Of a stretch of 64,000 bases of DNA, positions 48,545 through 57,809 are shown one piece after another. The stretch comes from Paenibacillus timonensis (GTDB taxonomy: Bacteria > Bacillota > Bacilli > Paenibacillales > Paenibacillaceae). The DNA lies in NCBI RefSeq assembly GCF_022427145.1, contig NZ_JAKSXN010000017.1, positions 1-64,000 on the forward strand, given 5' to 3'. Each line of letters starts with the position of its first letter. Positions within the stretch are counted from its first letter, which is position 1. The notes beneath the pieces are model-generated. The model was not told the origin of the DNA. It saw only the letters and a list, made by a program, of their open reading frames with translations, and searched no databases. The translations under genes and the position numbers were made by a program.

Positions 48545-49711
48545 ATGACGAAGAGAGCACGCGTAAAACGGTTGGCCGCTATGCTGTGCAGCCTCACGGT
48601 CTTCACGTTATCCGGTTGCTGGAATTATCGGGAAGTCGATAAAATGACGACCGTCGCCGGGATTGCCATCGATAAAGGCGAAGACGGCCAAATCAAGCTG
48701 ACCGTCGAGATGGTCGACGGCTCAGGGGGGCAGGACGCAATGAGCGTCGGTTCGAGCCGGATCAGTTTATCCGGAAAGACGATGTTCGACATTGTACGTA
48801 GAATGATTACGGAGTCCGGCAACCGATTATATTGGGCCCATGCCAAGTCGATCATTTTAAGCGAGGAGATCGCAAGGGATGGAGCAGCGAAAATTATCGA
48901 CTGGTACGTTAGGGATTCGGAGACGCGGGCGGATATCCATATTCTGGTGTCCGGAGAGGAAACGGCTGAGGAGGTGCTTTCTAGCGATGGTAATTCGGGC
49001 GAACCGCTTTCCTACAAGATCGACGATATCTTGAAAAATGAAAATAGCGTATCTAACTCCCCCGTGATCGAGATCTTTGATTTCGCCGATACGATCAATA
49101 CCCCCGGCATCAGCAGCTTATTGCCGATGGTTTACTCTTCGGAAAATAAGGAGGCCAAGACGGCTTCGATCCGCGGATCGGCCGTTTTCGATATCGACAG
49201 GATGTTGGGAAGGATAGATGCCCCAAAAACCAAGTTCGTATTGTTTTTACGGGACGAAATCAAAGGGGGAATCCTGACCCTGGGCGGGTATAACCAGCCG
49301 CCGGGGATTTCTTTGGAGATTTTTAAGAACAAAACCAAAGTGGAACCGGTGCTAGTGGACGGTCAGGTCGAAATCCGGGTGAAGACACATACGGTTACGG
49401 CGGTTGACGAAGTGCAAGAAAATGTCGACTACTATACGGCTAAGGGACGAGCGGAAATCGAGAGGATGGCAGAAGACATGTTGGTTAAAGGAATGGAAAA
49501 CGCGATCGAAATTGCACAAAAGCGGTATAAACAGGATATCTTCGGCTTCGGCGACCGGATTCATAAAAAGATGCCGAAGGCATGGAAGTCGCTTGAACCG
49601 GATTGGGACGAGGAATTTTCCAGGTTAAAGGTATCGGTGCAAGCCAAGGTTGAAATCAAGAGAACGGCGTCGACCAAAAAGCCGATCAAGACGGAGGAAG
49701 AGGAGTCGTGA
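48545..49711 (+). CDS. Spore germination lipoprotein, Ger(x)C family
   Basis: The 388-residue protein has a lipobox with Cys25 (TLSGC), the WNYREVDKMTTVAGIAIDKG opening (two parts), and the family's three-domain C-subunit body. It is the C subunit of the same receptor. It starts six bases after the A subunit gene. Confidence 0.93.
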   Translation: MTKRARVKRLAAMLCSLTVFTLSGCWNYREVDKMTTVAGIAIDKGEDGQIKLTVEMVDGSGGQDAMSVGSSRISLSGKTMFDIVRRMITESGNRLYWAHAKSIILSEEIARDGAAKIIDWYVRDSETRADIHILVSGEETAEEVLSSDGNSGEPLSYKIDDILKNENSVSNSPVIEIFDFADTINTPGISSLLPMVYSSENKEAKTASIRGSAVFDIDRMLGRIDAPKTKFVLFLRDEIKGGILTLGGYNQPPGISLEIFKNKTKVEPVLVDGQVEIRVKTHTVTAVDEVQENVDYYTAKGRAEIERMAEDMLVKGMENAIEIAQKRYKQDIFGFGDRIHKKMPKAWKSLEPDWDEEFSRLKVSVQAKVEIKRTASTKKPIKTEEEES

Positions 49712-49917
49712 TCCTGCTTACGATCATGGCATATGCACTCATCGTGTTGCTGGATCAAGTCCAAACGTACAAAAACGGATATAAAAAGGACTTTGCGATC
49801 AGCAGCGCAATGGGACTGCTGTCTTTCGCGGCGGCTCTGGCGCTGGCCGGAGGCGCTACGCTGCCGAGTCCGACGCAGGGGATCGAACAACTGGTGGGGA
49901 TGTTATTCAGTCCATAA
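49708..49917 (+). CDS. Small membrane protein of the germination operon
   Basis: The 69-residue protein starts with GTG at 49708, overlapping the GerC stop by four bases. It has two hydrophobic segments (about 1-15 and 33-50). Similar small D-type subunits occur in some Firmicute ger operons and modulate germination; assignment here rests on position. Confidence 0.75.
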   Translation: MILLTIMAYALIVLLDQVQTYKNGYKKDFAISSAMGLLSFAAALALAGGATLPSPTQGIEQLVGMLFSP

Positions 49918-49936
49918 CCCGGGAGGTGAATTCGCA

Positions 49937-51032
49937 ATGAACAAGGAAATGGTTACCGGCGGCGAAGCCAGAACGATCTTGATCCTGTTCATCATGGGCA
50001 GTACGATGATCCTGGGGGCGGCAGGGCAGGCCCAAAACGACTCCTGGATCGCCATCCTGATCGACATTTTCCTGGCTATTCCGGTCGCTTTGATTTCCGC
50101 CAGACTGTTAACGCTTTATCCTGGGCAAAACTTGTTCGACATTTGCCAGAACGTGTTCGGCAAAGCTTTGGGGAAAGTGTTCGTCCTGCTGTATGTTTGG
50201 TATGCCGTTCATTTGGCTGCCCTAGTGCTTAGAAATTATGGGGAGTTCATGACTTCCGAAGCGATGCCGGAAACGCCGATGCTCGTGCCGATGCTTCGTG
50301 GCCTTGCTCAGCGTAATCGCTGTGCTGAACGGCATTGAAACGTTGGGGCGGAGCGTGCGGCTGCTTTTTAACCTTTGCATGGTGACGATTTTGATCGTGT
50401 TGTTCCTCACCATCGGAAGGATGGAGTTCGATAATATCCTTCCGATATTGGATCGCGGCTGGCGTCCGGTTTGGGAAGGGGCCTTCTCCGCCTTTTCGTT
50501 TCCGTTTGCCGAATCCTTTTTGTTAACCGCCATTTTGGGCGGCGTGAGGGATAGCAAATCGTTCGTTCGTATTTTCCTATTCGGGTTATTGATCGGCGGA
50601 GGTTTGATTCTGTTCATTTCGTTCCGCAACATCTTCGTCTTGGGGACGTATACGATGAGCAACGTGTATTTCCCCTCCTATGCGGCCGTGGGCCGGATTA
50701 ATGTCGGGGATTTTATACAGCGCATCGAAGGTACGGTAGCCATCGTCTTCGTGATTTGCGTGTTCGTGAAGTTCAGCGTATGCTTGTTGGCTGCAAGCCA
50801 AGGCATCGCGAAGTTGTTTCGTCTGAACAGTTATCGCAGCGTGGTCCTTCAAACGGGTCTTCTGACCACGTATTTGGCCTACTCGCTGTTCGACAATATT
50901 ATGGACATGGAGTTTTTCGCTATAGAAATATACCATTTCTACGCGTTTCCATTCCAGGTCGTGTTCCCCGTGCTTTTGCTGCTGGTTGCCGAAATCAAGG
51001 TGCGCTTGGCCCGCCGGGCGAGGTCCGGATAA
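49937..51032 (+). pseudogene. Spore germination protein, B subunit, frameshifted
   Basis: The B subunit (amino-acid permease-like) is open from 49937 to about 50296 (MNKEMVTGGEARTILIL, then ETPMLVPML) and resumes in the next frame from 50298 (ALLSVIAVLNGIETLGR) to 51032. The 1096-base span is one base more than a whole number of codons. Removing one base near 50297 gives a continuous protein of 364 residues. Either the receptor is inactive or this is a sequencing error; a programmed shift is not suggested, because no slippery run is visible. Confidence 0.82.
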
Positions 51033-51105
51033 TGGCTTCGGTTTACAAGGGATACCGAATTGACATATCATGAGGCTATATCATACATACGGAAGGAATG
51101 TGGAG

Positions 51106-51801
51106 ATGGAGAGAAAGACAGTCGATCTTCCTAGGCCGGAAGCGATGATTTTTGACATGGACGGGACGTTGTTCAAAACGGAAACCTTGCTGGTTCCGGT
51201 GTTTCATAAAGTATTTGACCGGCTGCGGGAAGAGGGGCTTTATTCCGGGGAGACGCCGCCGGAAGAGTTGATCTTAAGCTGCTTGGGGATGCTGCTGCCG
51301 GAAATTTGGCGCCGAGTTATTCCGAACCATGGCGAGACCGTGCATCGCCGGGCCGACGAACTGCTGCTGGAATTCGAGCTGGAAGGGCTGCGGCGGCTGG
51401 CTACCGAGCTCTATCCGCAGGTGCCGGAAACACTGCAGGAGCTAACCCAACGGGGCGTGCGGCTGTTCGTCGCCAGCAACGGGCTGGAGCATTACGTCAA
51501 AGGCGTCGCCGAAGCGCACCGTATTTTCCCGCTGTTCGAAGGCATCTTTAGCGCCGGGGAGCATCAGACAGCGAGCAAGGTCGATTTGGTCAAGCTGCTC
51601 TTGGATCGGCATGGCGTGTCCCGCGCCTGGATGGTCGGCGACCGTTCCTCGGACGTCGAAGCCGGCAAGCGGAACGGGCTGACGGTGATCGGCTGCGCTT
51701 ATGCCGGATTCGGCGATGGCGGCGAGCTGGCCGGATCCGACGTGCTGATTGGCTCTTTTGACGAGCTATTGCCGCTTTACGATCAATCGGAGGAAGCATA
51801 A
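51106..51801 (+). CDS. HAD family hydrolase
   Basis: The 231-residue protein has FDMDGTLFKTE (motif 1), VASNG (motif 2), and WMVGDRSSDVEAGKRNG (motif 4) with a helical cap between. It is a phosphatase or phosphonatase-type HAD of unknown substrate. The ATG at 51106 follows GGAAGGA. Confidence 0.9.
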   Translation: MERKTVDLPRPEAMIFDMDGTLFKTETLLVPVFHKVFDRLREEGLYSGETPPEELILSCLGMLLPEIWRRVIPNHGETVHRRADELLLEFELEGLRRLATELYPQVPETLQELTQRGVRLFVASNGLEHYVKGVAEAHRIFPLFEGIFSAGEHQTASKVDLVKLLLDRHGVSRAWMVGDRSSDVEAGKRNGLTVIGCAYAGFGDGGELAGSDVLIGSFDELLPLYDQSEEA

Positions 51802-51851
51802 CCCGCAACGATGAGCATAATCGTTTTCTACTAATTACGGAGGTGTTCAAT

Positions 51852-51935
51852 ATGCAAAACATCCAACTTCAATCCATTCGGTCATACGGAATCAATCATC
51901 GGTATGCGGCCGTTTGTTGCGGAATGGAACGGTAA
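51852..51935 (+). CDS. Possible 27-residue leader peptide
   Basis: ATG at 51852 has a strong CGGAGG site ten bases upstream and runs 27 codons to TAA. It ends 16 bases before a hairpin that covers the ribosome binding site of the next gene. The peptide holds a Cys-Cys pair. It could be an attenuator leader or a relic of a lost gene. Confidence 0.4.
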   Translation: MQNIQLQSIRSYGINHRYAAVCCGMER

Positions 51936-51950
51936 TTCTGAATTGACGCG

Positions 51951-51969
51951 CCGCCTGCCCGAAAGGCGG
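51951..51969 (+). promoter_or_regulatory. Hairpin over the MFS ribosome binding site
   Basis: CCGCCT at 51951-51956 pairs with AGGCGG at 51964-51969, and AAGGCGG is the likely ribosome binding site of the TTG at 51978. Base pairing would hide it. Confidence 0.5.
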
Positions 51970-51977
51970 TAAATGTA

Positions 51978-53222
51978 TTGTTTAATGAACAAGCTGCAAA
52001 AATATTTTATTTAATGAACTTTATTACTTCATTAGCCGGAAGCACCATATTTACGACATACAGCATTTATTATGTTACCCAGCTCGGCTTAAGTCCGCTT
52101 GAGCTTGTCTTGGTCGGCACGGTGTTGGAACTGACCGTGTTGCTCTTTGAAGGGATAACCGGCGTGATCGCTGATACTTATAGCCGGAAGCTCTCCGTCG
52201 TTATCGGCATGTTCGTCATGGGGGCAGGATTCATTTTTGAAGGAAGCATCATTTGGCTGCAAGGTTTTGGCTTGATGGTTCCGGTCGTGCTTTGGGTCAT
52301 GTTCGCTCAAGTATTGTTTGGCGTAGGCCATACGTTCGTCAGCGGCGCGGACAGCGCTTGGATGGTTGATGAGGTGGGGGAGTCGGCTGCCGGGACTGTG
52401 TTTTTGCGTGCCAAACGAGTGGCGCTAACGGCGTCCTTGCTGGGGATCGGCATTAGCGTTGCTCTTTCCTTAGTATCCCCAAATCTTCCTTACTTGGCTG
52501 GAGGATTCATGTATGTTGTGCTCGGATTACTCCTGATTCGCGGGATGAAGGAGTCGCGTTTTGTAAGGGCGCAAAGCCCGGATCGAACCTCTCATTTCCA
52601 AGAAATGGGGCGGACATGGAAAAGTGGGGCAAGGGTGATCGTCCGCAGTCCGCTCTTGATGGTCATCGTATTTGTCACGCTGTTTAGCGGAGCAGCTTCG
52701 GAAGGGTATGACCGTCTCTGGGAAATTCACTTGATCCAAGAGATCGGTTTTCCGAACGGGATGTTTACCATGGCCGTGTGGTTTGGCCTGATCAGCGCGT
52801 CTTCGGTCGTATTGGGCATGCTGGCGGTAGGATTTACGGAGAAAAAACTGGACATGAGCCGTGATCGAGCCGTTTCCGCCGCCATGTTCGTGTTGACTTC
52901 CATTCGGATCGTTGGCATCCTTTCGCTTGCCTTGGCTACGGACTTCGTATGGGCGCTCGCGTCTGTACTTGCCGTAAGCGTGGTCGTTACCGTGAGCGAG
53001 CCCATCTATGCGACATGGTTAAATATGCATCTTCGCAGCGAGAACCGCGCCACAGTGCTGTCAATGGTCAGCCAGTCGGATGCACTTGGCCAGACGGCGG
53101 GGGGGCCGGCCGTAGGCTGGATTGGAAGCCGCTTCCGAGTCAGGGCTTCCCTGCTTGCTGCAACGGTTCTGCTGGTGCCGATTTTAGGCGTGTTCGGACG
53201 GATGCTGCGCAAGCGGCAATAA
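51978..53222 (+). CDS. MFS transporter
   Basis: The 414-residue protein has twelve hydrophobic segments in two halves and the family opening (KIFYLMNFITSLAGSTIF, YYVTQLGLSPLELVLVGT). The GVIADTYSRK loop is the MFS motif A region. It resembles drug-efflux type MFS proteins, but the substrate is unknown. The TTG start is behind a sequestered ribosome binding site and a short leader frame. Confidence 0.88.
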   Translation: MFNEQAAKIFYLMNFITSLAGSTIFTTYSIYYVTQLGLSPLELVLVGTVLELTVLLFEGITGVIADTYSRKLSVVIGMFVMGAGFIFEGSIIWLQGFGLMVPVVLWVMFAQVLFGVGHTFVSGADSAWMVDEVGESAAGTVFLRAKRVALTASLLGIGISVALSLVSPNLPYLAGGFMYVVLGLLLIRGMKESRFVRAQSPDRTSHFQEMGRTWKSGARVIVRSPLLMVIVFVTLFSGAASEGYDRLWEIHLIQEIGFPNGMFTMAVWFGLISASSVVLGMLAVGFTEKKLDMSRDRAVSAAMFVLTSIRIVGILSLALATDFVWALASVLAVSVVVTVSEPIYATWLNMHLRSENRATVLSMVSQSDALGQTAGGPAVGWIGSRFRVRASLLAATVLLVPILGVFGRMLRKRQ

Positions 53223-53246
53223 CGCTTCGGATGGACTGCATACAAT

Positions 53247-53287
53247 GAAAAGCCGCTTCCCTCCTAATTAGAGGGGGAAGCGGCTTT
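53247..53287. terminator. Bidirectional terminator
   Basis: AAAGCCGCTTCCC pairs with GGGAAGCGGCTTT. It overlaps the last codons of the YheC/YheD gene at 53264. Confidence 0.9.
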
Positions 53288-54373
53288 ATGCTTATACAGC
53301 CAAAGCGCGTACTCCAGCGGTTTGACGATCGCTGCGCGATACGCTTGCGAATCGCCCGATTGATTGAACACCTCGCGGGCGGGCTTGGGATTCACCTCAA
53401 GCAAGTAAACCTGGCCGTGGCGGTTGATCGCCAGATCCAACGCCAGTTCGCATAGGGCCCCGAAGGTCTCCTCCAGGTAGGTCGCGACCTCCAGGCTGAG
53501 CTTCTCTGCCGTCCGGCGCACCTCCTGGCGCCGCTCCTCGTCCGGGATCCACTGCTTCAGCAACGTATTCATCGCCACCGCATGACCGCCTCCGTGAAGG
53601 TTGGAAGTGACGCTGCGGGGAGGACCGACGCGTCCGGTGCAGCCGGTCATCTCCCATTTGCCTTGGCCGTTCTTCTGCACAAGCATCCGGTAGTCGTGAA
53701 CGCGGCCGTTCGGCAGTTTGATCTGGATGCCTTGCTGGGCGATGAAGCGGCCGCTCCCCTTCCAGCCCAGCAGGAAGGGCCCCAGCCGGGATTTGTGAAT
53801 CTTCTGGGGAGTAATGATGCTCCGGTTCTGCCGTCTCCCCTGGATTAGGAACAGGTCGCCGTTCAGGCGTTCCACCCGTAGGATGCCTCGGCCGCCCGTG
53901 CCGTTAATCGGCTTGACGTACACGGCGGAATGCTTTTTAAGCAGGCTCATCACGTCGCTGCTGCTATGAAATAACACGGTCTCCGGAAGGTTGGAACGGA
54001 ATCGCCCTCTGCGGGACAATGTCTCGTATATCGTCCACTTATTGCGCAACGGGCGGTTGAGAAAGGTCAGATGACTGTAACGCGCACGGAACCGCAGCAG
54101 CTGTTCGAACCGCTTGCTGCGCTGAATCCGGCAGCGGTCGAAGATCAAGTCCGGAAAGCTGCGCCATTTGCGGAACCATTTCTTCCCTTTCGGGTCATAC
54201 TCGAGCGCAAAAATCTTCTTTTTCTGGTCGAAAACGTCCATCGGGGTGAACACGAAAATGTCCAGACCGATTTTTTGTCCCTCGGTGATCATGCGCTGGT
54301 AGATATGCCGTTCCTCCAGCTGCTTCTTGTCATTGAGGTACAAGGTCAGGATGCCCAGGACGGGTTGAGACAA
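53264..54373 (-). CDS. YheC/YheD ATP-grasp protein, paralogue 1
   Basis: The 369-residue protein has a YheC-type N-terminus (SQPVLGILTLYLND) and an ATP-grasp domain (VYVKPINGTGGRGIL, then QQGIQIKL, YRMLVQKN, TSNLHGGGHAV, and the metal motif LEVNPKPAREVF). ATP-grasp enzymes join an acid to an amine or thiol using ATP; the substrate of this spore-coat-linked family is unknown. The TTG at 54373 is preferred (AAGGTGA upstream), overlapping the GNAT gene by 44 bases. Confidence 0.88.
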   Translation of the reverse strand: MSQPVLGILTLYLNDKKQLEERHIYQRMITEGQKIGLDIFVFTPMDVFDQKKKIFALEYDPKGKKWFRKWRSFPDLIFDRCRIQRSKRFEQLLRFRARYSHLTFLNRPLRNKWTIYETLSRRGRFRSNLPETVLFHSSSDVMSLLKKHSAVYVKPINGTGGRGILRVERLNGDLFLIQGRRQNRSIITPQKIHKSRLGPFLLGWKGSGRFIAQQGIQIKLPNGRVHDYRMLVQKNGQGKWEMTGCTGRVGPPRSVTSNLHGGGHAVAMNTLLKQWIPDEERRQEVRRTAEKLSLEVATYLEETFGALCELALDLAINRHGQVYLLEVNPKPAREVFNQSGDSQAYRAAIVKPLEYALWLYKHKAASPSN

Positions 54374-54884
54374 CCATATCACCTTCTTTGTTGTTATAGG
54401 CGGCCGATTCGGCATGCTCCGGGGAGACTGGCCGTGTCTCCAACAGGAGCAGCGTTTGTCCGTTCGGGCCCCGGGTCAGGCCCGAGGCGTACAACCCCGC
54501 GCGAAAGCACAGGCGCAGGCTCTGGACATGACTGAGCGCAACCCGGCAGCTTAGCTGCTTTAGCCGGGTCAGCTGGGCTTGGAGCAGCTTCGCCCCGATC
54601 CCGCGGCCGCGGTACAGCGGATGCACGACGACCACGCAAAGGGTGCGGCCGTAATCCGCGGCGCAAGAAACGCCGGCCAACCGTTCCCCGTCCTCCGCCC
54701 GAATTCGGGCGACGAGCAGGGAGCAGCCAGGGCGGTCAAGATCGCTTGGCGTCAACCGGAGCAGGGCACGGAGGACGGCGGGCGAGACGCGGCCGGCCCC
54801 GTATTTTCGCACGAAAGCCAGGATTTCGCTGTGCTGCAGCTCCCAAGGGACTCCGGTTTCCTGGGTTACCGCTCTAATCTCCAT
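54330..54884 (-). CDS. GNAT family acetyltransferase
   Basis: The 184-residue protein has the GNAT core (VVVHPLYRGRGIGAKLLQ, the acetyl-CoA loop, around residues 85-105) and the strand pattern before it. The gene is nested in the YheC/YheD array, overlapping paralogue 1, so it may modify the same product. GAGGAGGG precedes the ATG at 54884. Confidence 0.88.
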   Translation of the reverse strand: MEIRAVTQETGVPWELQHSEILAFVRKYGAGRVSPAVLRALLRLTPSDLDRPGCSLLVARIRAEDGERLAGVSCAADYGRTLCVVVVHPLYRGRGIGAKLLQAQLTRLKQLSCRVALSHVQSLRLCFRAGLYASGLTRGPNGQTLLLLETRPVSPEHAESAAYNNKEGDMVVSTRPGHPDLVPQ

Positions 54885-54908
54885 CACTACCGCCCTCCTC
54901 TATAGGTA

Positions 54909-55077
54909 GTTCAAAAAGTCATCTTTGGATCACGAAGCAGTTCAGTGAGGCTGATTCGGCGTCGAATCTTGAATTCAGTCGGGTCTTCCGTTGCTCACGT
55001 ACCCAAAACGTACGCTGCGCTACTCAGACCCTAACTTCATCCAACCTTCTCGGTGCGCCCAACCTAACTTTTTGAAC
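54909..55077 (+). mobile_element. MITE-like element, copy A
   Basis: Perfect 11-base terminal inverted repeats GTTCAAAAAGT and ACTTTTTGAAC bound 169 bases with no coding capacity. Its first 150 bases match copy B in direct orientation, offset 185. An inner CGTAC-CCAAAA-CGTACG palindrome is present. The transposase source is not in the window. Confidence 0.75.
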
Positions 55078-55093
55078 CTTGATTGTAACGGTG

Positions 55094-55274
55094 GTTCAAA
55101 AAGTCATCTTTGGATCACGAAGCAGTTCAGTGAGGCTGATTCGGCGTCGAATCTTGAATTCAGCCGGGCCTTCCGTTGCTCACGTACCCAAAACGTACGC
55201 TGCGCTACTCAGACCCTAGCTTCATCCAACCTTCTCGGTGCGCATTAATCCGACATTAACCCGACATTTTGAAC
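55094..55274 (+). mobile_element. MITE-like element, copy B
   Basis: The left end matches copy A (GTTCAAAAAGTC), and bases 55090-55243 match 54905-55058 with about five differences. The right end (CATTTTGAAC) has drifted. The tandem arrangement fills the 400-base gap between the GNAT gene and paralogue 2. Confidence 0.72.
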
Positions 55275-55288
55275 TTTCGTTTCAACGT

Positions 55289-56413
55289 TCATGCTTTGAA
55301 TTTCGGCTGACGGGACAAATACTGGCTGTATTGAAAAATCCGCTCCAACGATTTCTTGCGGATATGCGGTTCGTCGAATTTCATGGGCTTGGCGTTCGCT
55401 TCAAAAAACCACAACCGACCGTCGGTGTCCACCCCCAGATCCATGGACATTTCCCCGAGCAGGAAGCCGGATTCCTTCTCGATCTGCTTGGCGATCAGGA
55501 GCGCGCTCGATTTGATCCGGCTTAGGAGGAGCGCCGTCATGTCAGGACCGAACGCCGGAAGAAGCATCTTCTCCGGATCCTCGATGCTGCCGCCTTGGGG
55601 GACATGGGTCGTGATCCGTTTCGGCCCGGCCAGGCGGGCACCGACCCCGGTCACCATCCAGATGCCTTTGCCGTTTTTTTGCACGAGCACGCGCATATCG
55701 AAGTGGCGGCCCCGAAAGGGCGTCAGTTCGATGCTCTCCTGCATGATGTACGGCGTGTCGCCCGCCTCTTTCTTGATTCTTTTCCATAATAAAGGCAGTT
55801 TGGCGGTCTTATAAACGACGTTTCGGCGCCGCTTTCCTTGGATCGTCAGGCGGTACGGCTTGATATCGTTCGCGTCCAGCCGCAGCAGCATGATCCCCTT
55901 GCCGGCTTTGCCGCTTTCCGGTTTGAGGTACAGGCTGCCGAACTTCTCCAGCATCGCGGCCAGCGTTTTCGGCCCCAGCATTTTTTTCGTGTCCGGCACG
56001 AGCGTTTTGGTTGCCCGGCTTTTCTTCAGCCATTCGAACAAGCGCCGTTTGTTGAAGAAAAACGGATTAAAGAGATGAATCGACTCGTGCTCGATCACCT
56101 CGTCGATTTTACGGCGCACTTCCGGTTTCTTCTCATCCTCCCGCTGCGGAATGCGGTTGTACACGACGTCGGGCAAGGGGAACCAATGCTTCTTCCACGT
56201 TTTATCCTCCGGATGGAACAGGTATCCCTGAATGCGTTTGGCGCTGAGTTTCAAATCCTTGGCGGTCACGACATACACCGGATAATCCAACTCCTGTCCG
56301 GTTTTGACGAGATCCCTGAAGTTGTTGCGGTTTCCGCGGAACAGCCGGTCGTTGTCATCCACCGTCAGCACGGCGACGACCGGCTTCTTCTCGCTCAAGA
56401 GCGGATTGCTCAT
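55289..56413 (-). CDS. YheC/YheD ATP-grasp protein, paralogue 2
   Basis: The 374-residue protein has the family N-terminus (PVVAVLTVDDNDRL), glycine-rich loop in LYLKPESGKAGKGIM, MQESIEL, FDMRVLVQKNGKG, TTHVPQGGSIE and metal motif FFEANAKPMKFD. It is the most divergent of the five in the central HGGG region (PQGGS). The start overlaps paralogue 3's end by four bases. Confidence 0.92.
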   Translation of the reverse strand: MSNPLLSEKKPVVAVLTVDDNDRLFRGNRNNFRDLVKTGQELDYPVYVVTAKDLKLSAKRIQGYLFHPEDKTWKKHWFPLPDVVYNRIPQREDEKKPEVRRKIDEVIEHESIHLFNPFFFNKRRLFEWLKKSRATKTLVPDTKKMLGPKTLAAMLEKFGSLYLKPESGKAGKGIMLLRLDANDIKPYRLTIQGKRRRNVVYKTAKLPLLWKRIKKEAGDTPYIMQESIELTPFRGRHFDMRVLVQKNGKGIWMVTGVGARLAGPKRITTHVPQGGSIEDPEKMLLPAFGPDMTALLLSRIKSSALLIAKQIEKESGFLLGEMSMDLGVDTDGRLWFFEANAKPMKFDEPHIRKKSLERIFQYSQYLSRQPKFKA

Positions 56414-57786
56414 GAGCCATCCCTCCTCCGGAATTTGCTCAAGTAAAGGCAATGATCCAAGATGTGGTCCACCGATGCCTTCCCTTCCGCCCGGAGCGAC
56501 GGGTGCTTAAAGATCGAACGGCCCGGTTTGGCGTTGGCTTCGAACATCCAGATCCTCTCTTCCCGGTCGATCCCGATATCAAACCCGATCTCGCCGATCA
56601 GATGCTGCTGATGGGATTCGATCGCTTCGGCCAGCGTGATCGCGACGGTCTTGGCGTTCCGCAACACCTCGTCGGCACGCGCGCCAAACGCGCGGCTGAG
56701 CGCCTGCTCCGGCGTGAGCAGGGAGCCGCCGTTTTTCAAGTGGGTCGTGACGCTGCCTTTGCCGGCTTTTTTGGCTCCGATGCCGACGACGACCCATTGG
56801 TTTTTCCCGTTCTTATGCATATGGAAGCGAAAATCGATCGGGCAGCTGTCGATTTCGATTAAACGGATTCCCTGTTGGGCAACGTACCCGCGGAGCGACC
56901 GGCCGTGTCTGGCCTGCAGCGTGCGCATCAGGCTGGCGAAGGATGAGAAGCGCAGCAGGGCATTGCGTCCGTTCTTCCGATATCTGGCGTAGTAGCCGCT
57001 TCGCGGGATATAGGACAGGCGGTAAATCCCGTTGCCCAGGCTCCCGCTGTTTGGCTTGTAATAGACCAGGGAATGCCTCTCTAACATCTCCTTGATTTGT
57101 TCAGGCGCAGGGCTCATGATCGATTCTGGGACGTAGCGGCCGACGGTAGCGTCTTTCTCCAGCAAGCGGTAGATGTCGGATTTATTGAAGAAGCTCCAGT
57201 TGAAAAAAGGGATTCTCCGGCGGACGAACCGTTCCCGAAGCTGATTGATCGAACTTGTGGTTTCGGCACGGCGGCTGGGTAGGCGGTTGTAAACGACGTC
57301 CGGCAGCGGCACCCGTTTTCGCACGAACCGGCCCGCCTCGGTAAGAAAGTAGCCGTTGACCGTATCGTCCTCCCAATGGATATCCCGCGGAGTGAACGCG
57401 AAAATATAAGAGATCTTGCTCCCCTGCCGGAGCAGCTGCTTGATGAAACCGGTTCGTGATCCGAACGGATTCGCCTGCGAGGTCATGGGGCCGTCGGACA
57501 GCACGCCGATGAGCGGGCCGATCTGCACTTCTCCTTCCTGCAGGCTGCGGAGATAGACGCCGCCGGGCTTGGGGATCTTGATGCCCCTGCGAACGCCGCT
57601 GGCAAGGTACAGGTGTTTTCCCGCTTTATTAATTCGTTTGATGGTGGCGGGAACCCGTTCCCCGCCGAGTCTCAGATGAACCGACTTTTTTCCGGACAGC
57701 TTCAGATTCTTCATTAGAGCCCCTGACACGTAAACCACCCGCTCGGGGGCTTGCGTGAAATGGACGTTGCAAAAAGTCAAACTCAT
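56410..57786 (-). CDS. YheC/YheD ATP-grasp protein, paralogue 3 (long form)
   Basis: The 458-residue protein adds about 95 residues at the N-terminus, a beta-rich part (KNLKLSGKKSVHLRLGG) before the YheC core (LIGVLSDGPM). The ATP-grasp part has YYKPNSGSLGNGIYRL, QQGIRLIEI, DFRFHMHKNGK, TTHLKNGGSL and MFEANAKPGRSIF. The ATG at 57786 follows AGGAGG. The longer upstream frame is not supported. Confidence 0.92.
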   Translation of the reverse strand: MSLTFCNVHFTQAPERVVYVSGALMKNLKLSGKKSVHLRLGGERVPATIKRINKAGKHLYLASGVRRGIKIPKPGGVYLRSLQEGEVQIGPLIGVLSDGPMTSQANPFGSRTGFIKQLLRQGSKISYIFAFTPRDIHWEDDTVNGYFLTEAGRFVRKRVPLPDVVYNRLPSRRAETTSSINQLRERFVRRRIPFFNWSFFNKSDIYRLLEKDATVGRYVPESIMSPAPEQIKEMLERHSLVYYKPNSGSLGNGIYRLSYIPRSGYYARYRKNGRNALLRFSSFASLMRTLQARHGRSLRGYVAQQGIRLIEIDSCPIDFRFHMHKNGKNQWVVVGIGAKKAGKGSVTTHLKNGGSLLTPEQALSRAFGARADEVLRNAKTVAITLAEAIESHQQHLIGEIGFDIGIDREERIWMFEANAKPGRSIFKHPSLRAEGKASVDHILDHCLYLSKFRRRDGS

Positions 57787-57809
57787 GGATTTTATCCTCC
57801 TAAAAGTGA

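Noticed and set aside
50290-50310. Programmed ribosomal frameshift in the ger B subunit
   Set aside because: No slippery run or downstream pseudoknot is evident, and such receptors are not known to use frameshifting. A mutation or sequencing error is more likely.
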